Below the pieces are notes generated by a model. The model saw nothing but the letters and a program-made list of their open reading frames with translations, did not search any database and was not told where the DNA came from. 43,596 nt of DNA from an uncultured Fibrobacter sp. (GTDB taxonomy: Bacteria; Fibrobacterota; Fibrobacteria; Fibrobacterales; Fibrobacteraceae): positions 1 through 43,596 of the forward strand of contig CAMKLO010000024.1 in the NCBI GenBank assembly GCA_946413655.1, read 5' to 3'. Position 1 is the first letter of the stretch. Every line of letters starts with the position of its first letter. Made by a program: the position numbers and the translations under genes. Below, one piece after another: positions 17,166 through 25,427 of the stretch.

Positions 17166-17490
17166 TTTTCCTCCTTTTAAAACTGCACTGGCAATCTTGC
17201 ACATCCCTAAAGCAGAGCTACCCGAACTTAACACAAACTAAATATAATCAAAATATTTTACAAATTTCAGGCAGCACAATAAAAAACTCTATTTCAAAAG
17301 CACAGCCATCAAATTCTCTTTCTCGTTCGTCCCGACGCAGCGAAAAAAGCTTACACGAAAGCGTAAAAAATATTGAAAAGTGTATAAAGTCTCAAAATCG
17401 CAAAAAACGTCATTTTTCGGATCATTGAGCGTTTTCTCCCCCCATTTTCAAGTTTTCTCCCTACATTTTTGCTTTATGGGGGGAGAAAAA
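17166..17490. other. Spacer with a 14-bp inverted repeat and C/G-tract direct repeats
   Basis: No gene. The part next to paralogue 3 is AT-rich and probably promoter. At the other end TTTTCTCCCCCCAT (17432-17445) and ATGGGGGGAGAAAA (17476-17489) are perfect inverted repeats. A third, direct partial copy GTTTTCTCCCTACATTTTTG lies between them. The right arm ends one base before the stop of the NERD gene. There is no T-run as in ordinary terminators. Confidence 0.6.
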
Positions 17491-18240
17491 TCAATCCACA
17501 GACACCTTAAGCCATTCTGTAACCTGATTTGCTATTGAACGAACTTCGTCAATAGATATTTTTTCCTTGGTTTTGTCAAAAAACTTAGGGAAACTATTTT
17601 CATTCAAAATCCAATATTTTGAAAAATCTTCAGCCGGATTTTCTATATACGCTCCTATAATTACAGCAACTTTTTGAATCGAATAAGTCCGACCGCACAA
17701 TGATTCCAATTTCTCCGAAATAAAATTTGCCTCACCATCCATTTGATTCAAAAGGGTTTTGCATATCCTTCCATTAAATAACAGTTTACCGTCTTGATAC
17801 AAAAATTTGTATCCTTTTTTTCTATCATAATGTTTTGTTTCTATTGTAAAGATGCCTCGGGTACTCACAATCAAATGATCAACATTAAAGCAATCACCAC
17901 AGACATCATGAAACACCCGTACAGAATCATTACTCATATTATTCAGCATTTCACCAACAAGACGTTCGCCCTCCATTCCCTTATAACAATTGCGCATGTG
18001 TTTTATAAGCCTGCGCGATTTGCGAAATCCATATATAAAAATCCCTACCGTAACTACAGTAAGAGTTATCGCAAACGTAAGATTTAAATCAAAAACACCA
18101 AAGTAAAACAGCCATACATAAAGTGTCAATATGAAAAAAGCAAGGAAAAAACACCAAACGCCCCAATAGCTCTCATAATCAACATCAATTTTCTTTTGTA
18201 GAGATTCACCCTGAACTCGCGTTCGAAATTTCTTACCCAT
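17491..18240 (-). CDS. Membrane protein with NERD (nuclease-related) domain
   Basis: 249 residues. Two membrane segments lie at about 26-49 and 53-72 (CFFLAFFILTLYVWLFYFGV, LTFAITLTVVTVGIFIYGF). A cytoplasmic NERD domain covers about 87-200: GMEGERLVGEMLN, then VDHLIVSTRGIFTIETKHYD with the D...ExK arrangement (Asp121, Glu134, Lys136) of PD-(D/E)xK-like nucleases. NERD domains are thought to act on nucleic acid, but this is family-level inference. ATG 18240 lies 2 nt after the stop of the GLUG lipoprotein gene and its ribosome site is inside that gene's last codons, so the two are one transcript. Confidence 0.85.
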   Translation of the reverse strand: MGKKFRTRVQGESLQKKIDVDYESYWGVWCFFLAFFILTLYVWLFYFGVFDLNLTFAITLTVVTVGIFIYGFRKSRRLIKHMRNCYKGMEGERLVGEMLNNMSNDSVRVFHDVCGDCFNVDHLIVSTRGIFTIETKHYDRKKGYKFLYQDGKLLFNGRICKTLLNQMDGEANFISEKLESLCGRTYSIQKVAVIIGAYIENPAEDFSKYWILNENSFPKFFDKTKEKISIDEVRSIANQVTEWLKVSVD

Positions 18241-18242
18241 AT

Positions 18243-19829
18243 TTATTCCTTTTCCCATTTCAATACAGGATAGCCATCATTCAAGCCAGAATCATAAACG
18301 AAATCATCACCAAGGAGTTCAGCAAAGTTTTTGGATTTCATTTCTTTTTCGGTTTTGGGAGTCGCGACTCCGCCACCGTTATTTTGTCCAAATGGTTCTT
18401 GGTCGCCTTGTTTGAGGTAATAGTAATCAGCCATTGTGGTGTTGAAATTGTAGCCAATCATCAAGCCGACAAGGGAATCGCCATCAACTTTACCGGTAGA
18501 ATACGTGGAGTTGGTTACGCCTTCTTTGTTGTAAGAGAAAATTCCACCGGCATAAACTTCTCCATATACATTTCCCCTATTATACAAATTCTTTGAAGTA
18601 ACATAAGCTGCCGAACCAACAACTCCCGCAGTGCCAAAGGTGCCTTCAACATCAGAATTGTTACTAAGGTAGCCAACCTTTCCTCCACAAACAAAGCCTA
18701 ACACTCCACCTACATAATATTTTCCTGAAACATGAGCTTCATTATGAGCATTTGACAAAGCACCACATGTCCAAGTTGTTGCATCACTACAAGAATAAGA
18801 TGCTGTTTGCTTTGATGTATAAATATTCAAACTAGCACCACCACAATATCCGGAAACACCTCCAACGAAATGCTGACCAATAACAGTTCCATAATTATCA
18901 AGATTACGAATATCATTTAAATTAGCAGCGCCTATTCCACCAATAACTCCACCAACATAACCACTTCCTTCTACTTGTGCAAAATTTTCTAACCCATCAA
19001 TCACTGTATTTTTCACGAAACCAACAACGCCACCAACGTCATTCAACCCAACAACAACACCCTTATTTAAAAGTTTTTTTAATGAAGATGTTTGTAGATA
19101 TTGTTTATCTTTTGAAATTCCAACGACACCACCAACACATTCCTCTTTTCCAGACACGCTGGCAAGATTCGTCGAGTTCTGAACGGTACCAATATTACTT
19201 CCAACAACCCCCGCGGTATATTTTCCACCGCTCACCCAAGAGTTCTCCACAGTTACATTTTGCACTGTTCCGCTACTATTCCCGAACAATCCATTATGCG
19301 TACTGGTCGTATTGATGAACATTCCACTCACCGAATGTCCGTCGCCATCAAACGTACCAGTGAACGAGACGCTGGAATTTCCGATGGGAGTCCACTTGTG
19401 GAGTTTTGCGGAATCCGCAACCAAGCCACCCTTGTCGTCAATTATTTTACCCTTGTTGAGCACAATATCCGCACCCAACTTGTAGTATTTGCCTTGATAC
19501 GCTTTGTCGTTTGCTCCAATGACAAAAGACAACTTTGCCAACTGCTCTGCCGTCAGAATCACATACGGGCTGAGCTTGGTTCCTGCACCACACGCAAAAT
19601 TTTTTGCGGTCGTACCGTCCCATACCTTACCCGGTTCACCGACGCAATCCTCATCAGGTTCTTCCGTTGCACCACTCGTTGCTTTGCCGCCTTTGCTGCT
19701 AGAACTAGCTCCTTTTTTAGCGGAACTGCTTATTTCGAGAGAATCCTCATCGTCAAACGAATCAACAGTCTGCGAGCATGCTCCAAGCATGGCAGATAAC
19801 CCTAATAAGAAAATCCACTTGTAACACAT
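18243..19829 (-). CDS. GLUG-repeat lipoprotein
   Basis: 528 residues with a lipoprotein signal (MCYKWIFLLGLSAMLGAC, Cys18) and a Ser/Lys-rich linker. From about residue 80, LSPYVILTAEQLAKLSFVIG and YYKLGADIVLNKGK lead into FTGTFDGDGHSVSGMFI. Repeated GLUG-like units follow (HNGLFGNSSGTVQNVTVENS, TAGVVGSNIGTVQNS, VGGVVGFVKNT, VGGVIGGI, VGGVSGYCGG, VGGVLGFVCGG), predicted to form a right-handed beta-solenoid. The C-terminus ends with NDGYPVLKWEKE, usual for this family. GLUG proteins are surface or secreted proteins, some adhesive. ATG 19829 has CGGAG upstream. Coupled to the NERD gene. Confidence 0.88.
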   Translation of the reverse strand: MCYKWIFLLGLSAMLGACSQTVDSFDDEDSLEISSSAKKGASSSSKGGKATSGATEEPDEDCVGEPGKVWDGTTAKNFACGAGTKLSPYVILTAEQLAKLSFVIGANDKAYQGKYYKLGADIVLNKGKIIDDKGGLVADSAKLHKWTPIGNSSVSFTGTFDGDGHSVSGMFINTTSTHNGLFGNSSGTVQNVTVENSWVSGGKYTAGVVGSNIGTVQNSTNLASVSGKEECVGGVVGISKDKQYLQTSSLKKLLNKGVVVGLNDVGGVVGFVKNTVIDGLENFAQVEGSGYVGGVIGGIGAANLNDIRNLDNYGTVIGQHFVGGVSGYCGGASLNIYTSKQTASYSCSDATTWTCGALSNAHNEAHVSGKYYVGGVLGFVCGGKVGYLSNNSDVEGTFGTAGVVGSAAYVTSKNLYNRGNVYGEVYAGGIFSYNKEGVTNSTYSTGKVDGDSLVGLMIGYNFNTTMADYYYLKQGDQEPFGQNNGGGVATPKTEKEMKSKNFAELLGDDFVYDSGLNDGYPVLKWEKE

Positions 19830-19929
19830 ACCGTTCTCCGTAAACTTTTCTTTATAAAGATATATTCGGCTGATGTTCTATGCAAGTTTTTTCAAGGGGG
19901 AAATTTCCTTTTTAGTCCGTTTTAGGCAT

Positions 19930-20045
19930 TATTTGTGCATAAAAAGATGATCCCATGACGGTGCACGGGATGACAAGGTAAGGAAAAATGCTCAGGGACC
20001 TTCCCCTATCATGCTTTGCATTCCAGGGTCAGGATGACGGGCGCG
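19930..20045. repeat. Intergenic palindromic repeats
   Basis: The spacer 19830-20062 holds no gene. It includes ATCCC...GGGAT around 19952-19972, GCTCAGGGACC at 19990-20000, and a CATTCCAGGGTCAGGATGACGG segment around 20018-20040, all members of the repeat families seen elsewhere in this window. Confidence 0.5.
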
Positions 20046-20062
20046 AGGTCGGGAGGACGTCG

Positions 20063-21181
20063 CTATTCCATTTCGATTAGTTCGCGGGATTCTTCTGCAG
20101 AGGGGCGGTCATCCTCGTAGTCCTTGAGGGTCTTTTCGCCGGGGACGATGACGAGGCCAAGCGTTACGGGTTCGCCCTTCAAGTTGATGTAGGCTTCCAG
20201 ATAAAGTGTCGTGGAGAGGCGGATGAGGCGAAGGTCCATCATGGTACCACCCTTGTGGATGCTCATCGGATTGCGGTTGAAGAAGAGGAACTTCTTGTTG
20301 ATGTATTCAAAGCGGTCGTCTTTGTAGTTGATGGACCATTCGGTGTCGCCGTCGTTTTCCTGGCGGTAGGTGCAGCGATCGTTGTCGATGTCGCATTCGA
20401 AGCTGGCGCTTTCCTGATAGCGTTTGTTCCATTCGCGGCTGAAGGCGCAGGACTGAACTCGGGAGCCACCATTACGCTGCTTATTCAGCTGGTCGTTAAT
20501 GACAACGTAGTCCATCTTCATGTTCTTGACTTGGTTATAGACGTTCATGAGGATGATGTAAGCTTCGATATCTTTCGGGCACTTACCGGTGAGGTTCACA
20601 TCTTCGTGGGCTTTCAAGAGCGTTTGTTGCAAATCGATGTCGATGGCGTCCGGGATTTCGCTTTTCTTGATTTTGTCAAGAGTTTCCTTGGGCGGAACAT
20701 AGACAACCTTGTCGCCTTTCTTGATGGCGTAACCAAGCTGATCGCGGACGTAGTCCAAGCACTGCTGCACATGGACGTGGACCGTATTCGAGCCGCCAGA
20801 GACGAAGTCCGCACCGATGCGCACGTTCCATTCGTCGGCAGAACTCTTAACGTTCTTGTCGAGTTCGCAGAACTGGTCTTCACGCGTACCGTCAACAAAG
20901 ACCATGTTCACGTGGAGTTTCGTCACGAGGGATTCTTCCTTGTTGAGGGCGCTTCCCATGCTCCAAAATTTCGGGTTCAGGCGGAGGACTTCGGCAAAAG
21001 CCTTGTCGCCATCGAACGCAGGCAACAGGGAATCATTGCGGGCGTTCTTCTCCTGCAACAGTTCGGAATAGGACGTTTTGACGTCCATGTTGTTAAACGC
21101 ATTTCGAGCGGCCGCCGAAAAAGCGGTTGTCGCAAACATCGAACACGCCAAAATTACAGATAAGCGCAGCATTGAAAACAT
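20063..21181 (-). CDS. Secreted protein of unknown function
   Basis: A 372-residue product with a signal peptide (MFSMLRLSVILACSMFATTAFS). No known domain is recognised. Features are FCELDKNVKSSADEWNVRIG, a region with HVHVQQCLDYVRDQLGY, Cys residues spaced like disulfides (QSCAFSREW, FECDIDNDRCTYRQ) and a C-terminal part rich in beta strands (RLIRLSTTLYLEAYINLKGE, VTLGLVIVPGEK). GGAG 6 nt upstream supports ATG 21181. It follows the metal-permease gene by only 9 nt, suggesting co-transcription, but a role in metal uptake is not shown by the sequence. Confidence 0.75.
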   Translation of the reverse strand: MFSMLRLSVILACSMFATTAFSAAARNAFNNMDVKTSYSELLQEKNARNDSLLPAFDGDKAFAEVLRLNPKFWSMGSALNKEESLVTKLHVNMVFVDGTREDQFCELDKNVKSSADEWNVRIGADFVSGGSNTVHVHVQQCLDYVRDQLGYAIKKGDKVVYVPPKETLDKIKKSEIPDAIDIDLQQTLLKAHEDVNLTGKCPKDIEAYIILMNVYNQVKNMKMDYVVINDQLNKQRNGGSRVQSCAFSREWNKRYQESASFECDIDNDRCTYRQENDGDTEWSINYKDDRFEYINKKFLFFNRNPMSIHKGGTMMDLRLIRLSTTLYLEAYINLKGEPVTLGLVIVPGEKTLKDYEDDRPSAEESRELIEME

Positions 21182-21190
21182 TTCCCTCTC

Positions 21191-21997
21191 CTATTTTTTT
21201 ACAATCTTTTTAACGGCAAAATTCAGCAAGTACAAAATGACGCCGCCTGCGATAATCGTAGGCCCAACGACAAAGTTCAATTGGCACGCGACCAAAAGCC
21301 CGAGCACCACTAGCACAAGCGAAACGACGACCGAGACAAGCATCATCTGCCGCAAATTCTTGGCATAGCACTCCGCGATGTAGGCCGGAATCGTAAGGAG
21401 CGCAATCACGAGAATCATGCCCACCGCCTGCACGGCAATCACGACAGTAAGCGCAATCAGCGCAATCAAAAGCATGTAGTAATTCAGCACGGGAATGCCG
21501 CGGACGCGCGCAAATTCCGGGTCGTACGAAATCGAAAGGAAGTTGCGGTAGCAAATGGAGACCGACGCAAGAATGAAAATGAGCAGGGCGCCCATCCACC
21601 AGAGAAGTTCCGTAGGTACGGTCAACAGGCTACCGAACAAGAAACTCATCATCTCGCCGCTGTAACCCGGCGTCAAGTCCGTCAAAATTACGCCGAGCGC
21701 CATGCCCGCCGCCCAGATAATCCCGATAAACGTGTCGGAATGCTTGCGGTCGCGCCACGTAAGAGCGCCCATGAGCATCGCGCAGGCGAGCGCGAAGCCG
21801 AGCGAGCCTAGCATCGGCGAAAAGCCGATAAAGCACGCCAGCCCAACCCCGCCAAAAGAAGCATGCGCCACGCCGCCCGAAAGCGCCGTCAAACGGTTCA
21901 CAACGACATACGTTCCCATGACGCCACAAGCTAAGGCGACAAGCACCGACGCGATCAGCGCATTCTGCATAAAATCCATGGAAAGTAAGTCGAGCAT
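21191..21997 (-). CDS. Metal ABC transporter permease, ZnuB/MntB (ABC-3) family
   Basis: A 268-residue integral membrane protein with about eight hydrophobic helices. Family marks are GVMGTYVVVNRLTALSGGVA with HASFGGVG, TPGYSGEMMSFLFGSLL and, near the C-terminus, AVQAVGMILVIALLTIPA. These proteins form the channel of zinc, manganese or iron importers. The start at 21997 (MLDLLSMDF) matches the usual N-terminus; an extension to 22123 would translate the intergenic repeat and is rejected. No clear ribosome site is seen. The cognate ATPase and binding protein are not adjacent, which is unusual. Metal specificity cannot be read. Confidence 0.88.
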   Translation of the reverse strand: MLDLLSMDFMQNALIASVLVALACGVMGTYVVVNRLTALSGGVAHASFGGVGLACFIGFSPMLGSLGFALACAMLMGALTWRDRKHSDTFIGIIWAAGMALGVILTDLTPGYSGEMMSFLFGSLLTVPTELLWWMGALLIFILASVSICYRNFLSISYDPEFARVRGIPVLNYYMLLIALIALTVVIAVQAVGMILVIALLTIPAYIAECYAKNLRQMMLVSVVVSLVLVVLGLLVACQLNFVVGPTIIAGGVILYLLNFAVKKIVKK

Positions 21998-22146
21998 AGG
22001 GCTATGGGGTTTGGGGTTATGGGGTCGCACCTTCGGTGCTTTGAGCAAACAAGCATAAGCAACCGTCCAAAGCGAAGCGTGCCCAAAGAGCTTTAGCACG
22101 CCCCCAAAGCGAAGCGACCTCATACCTGTTTACTAACCACTGCATA
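21998..22146. repeat. Intergenic repeats of the GGTCGCTTCGCTTTGGG type
   Basis: Contains GGGCTATGGGGTTTGGGGTTATGGGGTC text, the palindrome GCACCTTCGGTGC, and two inverted copies of AAAGCGAAGCG. It is the same family as 6796-7117. It reads through in frame into the start of the permease gene, producing a false N-terminal extension. Confidence 0.6.
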
Positions 22147-22848
22147 CTAATCAATTGATTCAATCAATTTCTCCCTTAAATTTAGCAAATGCGGGATGTG
22201 AAAATCCACCCAGCCGGGCGCTTGGATGTTCGGATTCACAAGAACGGTCGTCCAGCCGCGTTCATGGGCAGGTTCAAGGTTGCGAAGCGAATCTTCGAGC
22301 AGCACGATTTGCGACTTGTCCAATGTTTTTGGCGCCAAGAGGCCATGCGACACCAGCCACTTTTCCATTTTTTCGTAGGCGCTCGCATGCGGTTTGCCTT
22401 CCCAATCCATCATCCTGAGGTCAAAAACGTCCTCGATGGCGGAATCGATCTGCATGTGCGCCATGCCAGCACGGCTCCAGTCCCCGCGCCCGTTCGTAAA
22501 CACATAGCGGCGGCCTTTGAGACTTTGCAGGAGCGACAACTTTTCAGGCGCCACCTTCGGATAAATCAAATATTCCGGTTCATGGATAAAGTCAAAAAAA
22601 TCATCGGGCAGAGTCCCGTTCATCGCCATGAGTCCCGCAAGCGTCGTTCCGAAACGGACCAGATAATCCTTGCGTATTTCTGTTGCGCGATCAAATGTCC
22701 CGCCGACTGTTTTCTGGACAAATTCTGCAATTCGGTGATCGAGAGAATTGAGGACAAAGCGTTCCTCTTCGCCGTAAAGCGTCAAGTCGTAATCGAACAA
22801 CCAAATTTTCGAAGCGTCGTTTCTAATGCCGATATCCAGCGCACTCAC
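22147..22848 (-). CDS. HAD-superfamily hydrolase, probable pyrimidine 5'-nucleotidase
   Basis: 233 residues. HAD motif I is FDYDLTLYGEE (Asp19, Asp21), motif II lies in YVFTNGRGDW, and motif IV lies in IVLLEDSLRNLEPAHERGW. The helical cap between about 25 and 95 and the sequence around GKPHASAYEKM fit the SDT1-like pyrimidine 5'-nucleotidase branch, which dephosphorylates UMP, CMP or dUMP. Specificity is inference. The start is GTG 22848 with AGAGG upstream. It lies 12 nt after dgt, so both belong to one transcript concerned with nucleotide breakdown. Confidence 0.82.
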   Translation of the reverse strand: MSALDIGIRNDASKIWLFDYDLTLYGEEERFVLNSLDHRIAEFVQKTVGGTFDRATEIRKDYLVRFGTTLAGLMAMNGTLPDDFFDFIHEPEYLIYPKVAPEKLSLLQSLKGRRYVFTNGRGDWSRAGMAHMQIDSAIEDVFDLRMMDWEGKPHASAYEKMEKWLVSHGLLAPKTLDKSQIVLLEDSLRNLEPAHERGWTTVLVNPNIQAPGWVDFHIPHLLNLREKLIESID

Positions 22849-22860
22849 GAAGCAAACCTC

Positions 22861-24168
22861 TTAATACCCCATCGCAAGCCCGCCAATTTGACGAGCGAGA
22901 TATGTGGCGTAATTGTCCGTCATGCCGCTTACGAAATCGAGCACCTGGTGATAAGCCTCCGCGGTCGTTACACTCTGGCCGATTTTCGCTTGACCGATAA
23001 GGCGCACGATGCGGCTAGCGCGATATGAATTGCGACCGTTCTGGCGATAGTCATAGACGCCATTGATAAACGCATCGAGCACGGTGCTGAGCGTCGTGTA
23101 GCTACCGACTTCAAGTTCCGTCTTGCGGCGGTCCGGATAAATACGTTCAACTCCAAGGCGCTTTGCGATGCGGATGCCTTCCATCGTATCAGAACGGGAA
23201 AGGTCTATCAAGTGTTTGTCGAGCGTCCCTTCCATGATACGGTCGTAATTTTTGACGAAAAGTACGGCCACATCGTCAATCAGGTTCTGGATAGCGTGCC
23301 CGCGGATACTGCTGAGAAAATCCCTAAAGTTTTGACCGTTTTCTTCGAACTCGCGGTCGATATCAACGTCAGGGCCACATAGATAAATAAACATGTCGCG
23401 CACATCACCGAACGTGAGAATTCCAAGTTCAATAGCGTCTTCGACATCGAGGATGGAATAGCAAATGTCGTCTGCCGCTTCAATCAGATAAACTAACGGA
23501 TGGCGAGCCCACATGCCATTCTTGATTTCCGGAATGCCAAGGACCTCGGCTGTTTCACGATAAAGTTCGGCCTCCGTTTGGAACAAACTCGTCGGGCAGC
23601 CGTAATGAGCAAGACGCGGATACTTGATCATGGAACCAATCGTCGCGTATGTCAGGCGCATGCCGCCATCGAGGAAATGGTATTCCAACTTGCTCAAGAT
23701 GCGATGGCCTTGCGCGTTGCCGTCAAAATTTTCGAAGTCCGCAATTTCCTTTTCGCGAAGTTCAGCCATCGGTGCGGAATTGCGATTTTTGCGGAACCAT
23801 TCACGAATAGCGGCTTCACCTGCGTGACCGAACGGCGGATTGCCAATGTCATGAGCGAGGCATGCCGATTGCACAATCGTCCCGAACTGATATTCGTTCA
23901 CATACTTCGGCAAATACTTTTTAATCAAGTGATACACGGTAATCGCGAGGCTGCGTCCCACGCTTGAAACTTCCAAACTGTGCGTGAGGCGGCTATGGAC
24001 ATGGTCGTTCACCGAGAACGGATGGACCTGAGTCTTGCGGCCTAAGCGACGGAATGCAGTAGAAAAAACGATGCGGTCGTAATCACGATGAAAGTCGGAA
24101 CGGTTCGGATCCGGATCTGCCGGGTGCCCGTAACGCGTTGCAGAAAGAAGCGTATCCCATTGAAGCAT
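22861..24168 (-). CDS. dgt: Deoxyguanosinetriphosphate triphosphohydrolase-like protein
   Basis: 435 residues from ATG 24168. HD-domain metal ligands are visible: HSRLTHSLEVS (His63) and CLAHDIGNPPFGHAGE (His106, Asp107), with RDYDRIVFSTAFRRLGRKTQ before them, the signature of the dGTPase family. The family cleaves dNTPs to nucleoside and tripolyphosphate. The upstream in-frame extension (to 24228) is translation of a heptamer repeat tract and is rejected. No Shine-Dalgarno is seen; TATATT ends 6 nt before the ATG, as in leaderless transcripts. Co-transcribed with the HAD nucleotidase. Confidence 0.93.
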   Translation of the reverse strand: MLQWDTLLSATRYGHPADPDPNRSDFHRDYDRIVFSTAFRRLGRKTQVHPFSVNDHVHSRLTHSLEVSSVGRSLAITVYHLIKKYLPKYVNEYQFGTIVQSACLAHDIGNPPFGHAGEAAIREWFRKNRNSAPMAELREKEIADFENFDGNAQGHRILSKLEYHFLDGGMRLTYATIGSMIKYPRLAHYGCPTSLFQTEAELYRETAEVLGIPEIKNGMWARHPLVYLIEAADDICYSILDVEDAIELGILTFGDVRDMFIYLCGPDVDIDREFEENGQNFRDFLSSIRGHAIQNLIDDVAVLFVKNYDRIMEGTLDKHLIDLSRSDTMEGIRIAKRLGVERIYPDRRKTELEVGSYTTLSTVLDAFINGVYDYRQNGRNSYRASRIVRLIGQAKIGQSVTTAEAYHQVLDFVSGMTDNYATYLARQIGGLAMGY

Positions 24169-24174
24169 GGGCAA

Positions 24175-24180
24175 AATATA
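24175..24180 (-). promoter_or_regulatory. Candidate -10 element for a leaderless dgt transcript
   Basis: On the minus strand TATATT is followed by 6 nt (TTGCCC) and then ATG of dgt. No ribosome site is present, so transcription probably starts at or next to the start codon. The expected -35 position falls inside the heptamer tract at 24187-24220. Confidence 0.5.
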
Positions 24181-24186
24181 GATTTT

Positions 24187-24220
24187 AGACGAGAGACGAG
24201 AGACGAGAGACGAGAGAGAG
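24187..24220. repeat. Heptamer tract (ACGAGAG)n upstream of dgt
   Basis: About four and a half tandem copies of ACGAGAG start 19 nt upstream of the dgt start codon. The same heptamer in the same place precedes thyA (27258-27289). Confidence 0.8.
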
Positions 24221-24321
24221 TATGACAATTAATCACTACAATGAGTCGCGACAACTGTACGAAGCACGATTGACCATGACTACAGCTCTCTGCCTTTAAT
24301 GATTTGACAGAAACCTCGTCT

Positions 24322-25182
24322 CTACCGGTTTCCTTTCAATTGAAGCGTTGGTTGTTTTTTATTCTGGATGATAATATTCGAAGAATTTTTGGACGCGGGA
24401 ATGCCGTTAACTTTGTATGGAGAAGATTTATCCTTACAAAGAGGCCGATAAATTAAACTATTCTTTTTTATTCCTGAATGACAATAATAGGGATGGTCAC
24501 GTTCGTCATAACAAACATCAGCATAATCATCATCGCAATAGAAACCAAGATCTTGCTTCCATGAAGATCTATCAAAAAAAACACCCCCTTCAAAATTCCA
24601 ACTTTCATCATCTTGATACCTACAATAAATAGAGGAAACGTTGCTACTCCAAGAAAAAACACGATAACATAATGCCTTATAGGCCAAATCTTTTTGGTAA
24701 ACAAACAAATTAACAAAAACATGAAAATATTTCAATGTAGAATCATACGCATACAAAAATTCTTTGTAGTTATTATTAGTATTCATTTCAAAAAGAGTAT
24801 CTGGAGAAATATCAAGATATTCAAAATCTTCTTTAGTAAAATTGCCATTTAAAAACTTCGCCGTATCCGAGCCCCGCTCGCCAAAGTCTTTTCTGGGAAC
24901 CCAAATAGAATCCTTTGTAGCATAGTCAAACGTCTTTTTCTCAAAAGCATAAGTATAATTTATGATATGCATATTATAATCCAGATCATGCTTTAATCCC
25001 CCGTAACACCTCCAATATGAATAGATATATAATCCGTTTTGAATTTCGTTATCCTCCAGATGCTCTAGAGAATCCTTTCCAAAAAAATATCGATCATTTA
25101 CTCCAAATAAGGTAAAACTATCCCAGGTTTTACCCCAAACGATTGCAGAAAGGCATAAAAGTAATAAAGATACTTTCTTCAT
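24322..25182 (-). CDS. Secreted Cys-rich protein of unknown function
   Basis: 286 residues with a clear signal peptide (MKKVSLLLLCLSAIVWG). ATG 25182 has AAGGAG upstream. No known domain is recognised. The mature part is rich in Tyr, Asp and Cys (SYWRCYGGLKHDLDY, FYCDDDYADVCYDERDHPYY), compatible with a disulfide-bonded periplasmic or secreted protein. The C-terminus is polar and possibly disordered. Base composition is more AT-rich than in the neighbours, which may hint at transfer, but this was judged by eye only. Confidence 0.72.
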   Translation of the reverse strand: MKKVSLLLLCLSAIVWGKTWDSFTLFGVNDRYFFGKDSLEHLEDNEIQNGLYIYSYWRCYGGLKHDLDYNMHIINYTYAFEKKTFDYATKDSIWVPRKDFGERGSDTAKFLNGNFTKEDFEYLDISPDTLFEMNTNNNYKEFLYAYDSTLKYFHVFVNLFVYQKDLAYKALCYRVFSWSSNVSSIYCRYQDDESWNFEGGVFFDRSSWKQDLGFYCDDDYADVCYDERDHPYYCHSGIKKNSLIYRPLCKDKSSPYKVNGIPASKNSSNIIIQNKKQPTLQLKGNR

Positions 25183-25318
25183 TTTATTCTCCTTTCTTGT
25201 ATGGCTGGGACCTTGGACATTTTCTTTGCTACTATTTAATATAATTCTTAGAAACCGTATATTGACAGTAGCTTGCTAATTTGCTAGAGAATTTCGTGTA
25301 AATTTTTCGTATAAGTCA

Positions 25319-25406
25319 CTGGATCCTTCCTCCTTACTGTCGTCAGGATGACGGTGTGCGAAACATTCCTGGATCCTATCGAGGCTTCGCCTCTCCAGGA
25401 TGACGG
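25319..25406. repeat. Two copies of the CTGGATCC...CAGGATGACGG palindromic repeat
   Basis: Copy a (25319-25353) and copy b (25368-25406) share CTGGATCC and CAGGATGACGG ends with different middles. Copy b has a central GAGGC-TTCG-CCTC hairpin. They lie just downstream of the minus-strand metallophosphoesterase gene. Confidence 0.7.
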
Positions 25407-25427
25407 AGAAAAATTGCAGTTTGTCGT

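Noticed and set aside
22007..22123. N-terminal extension of the metal permease gene (start at 22123)
   Set aside because: The extra 42 residues are translated intergenic repeat; the start at 21997 fits the family N-terminus.
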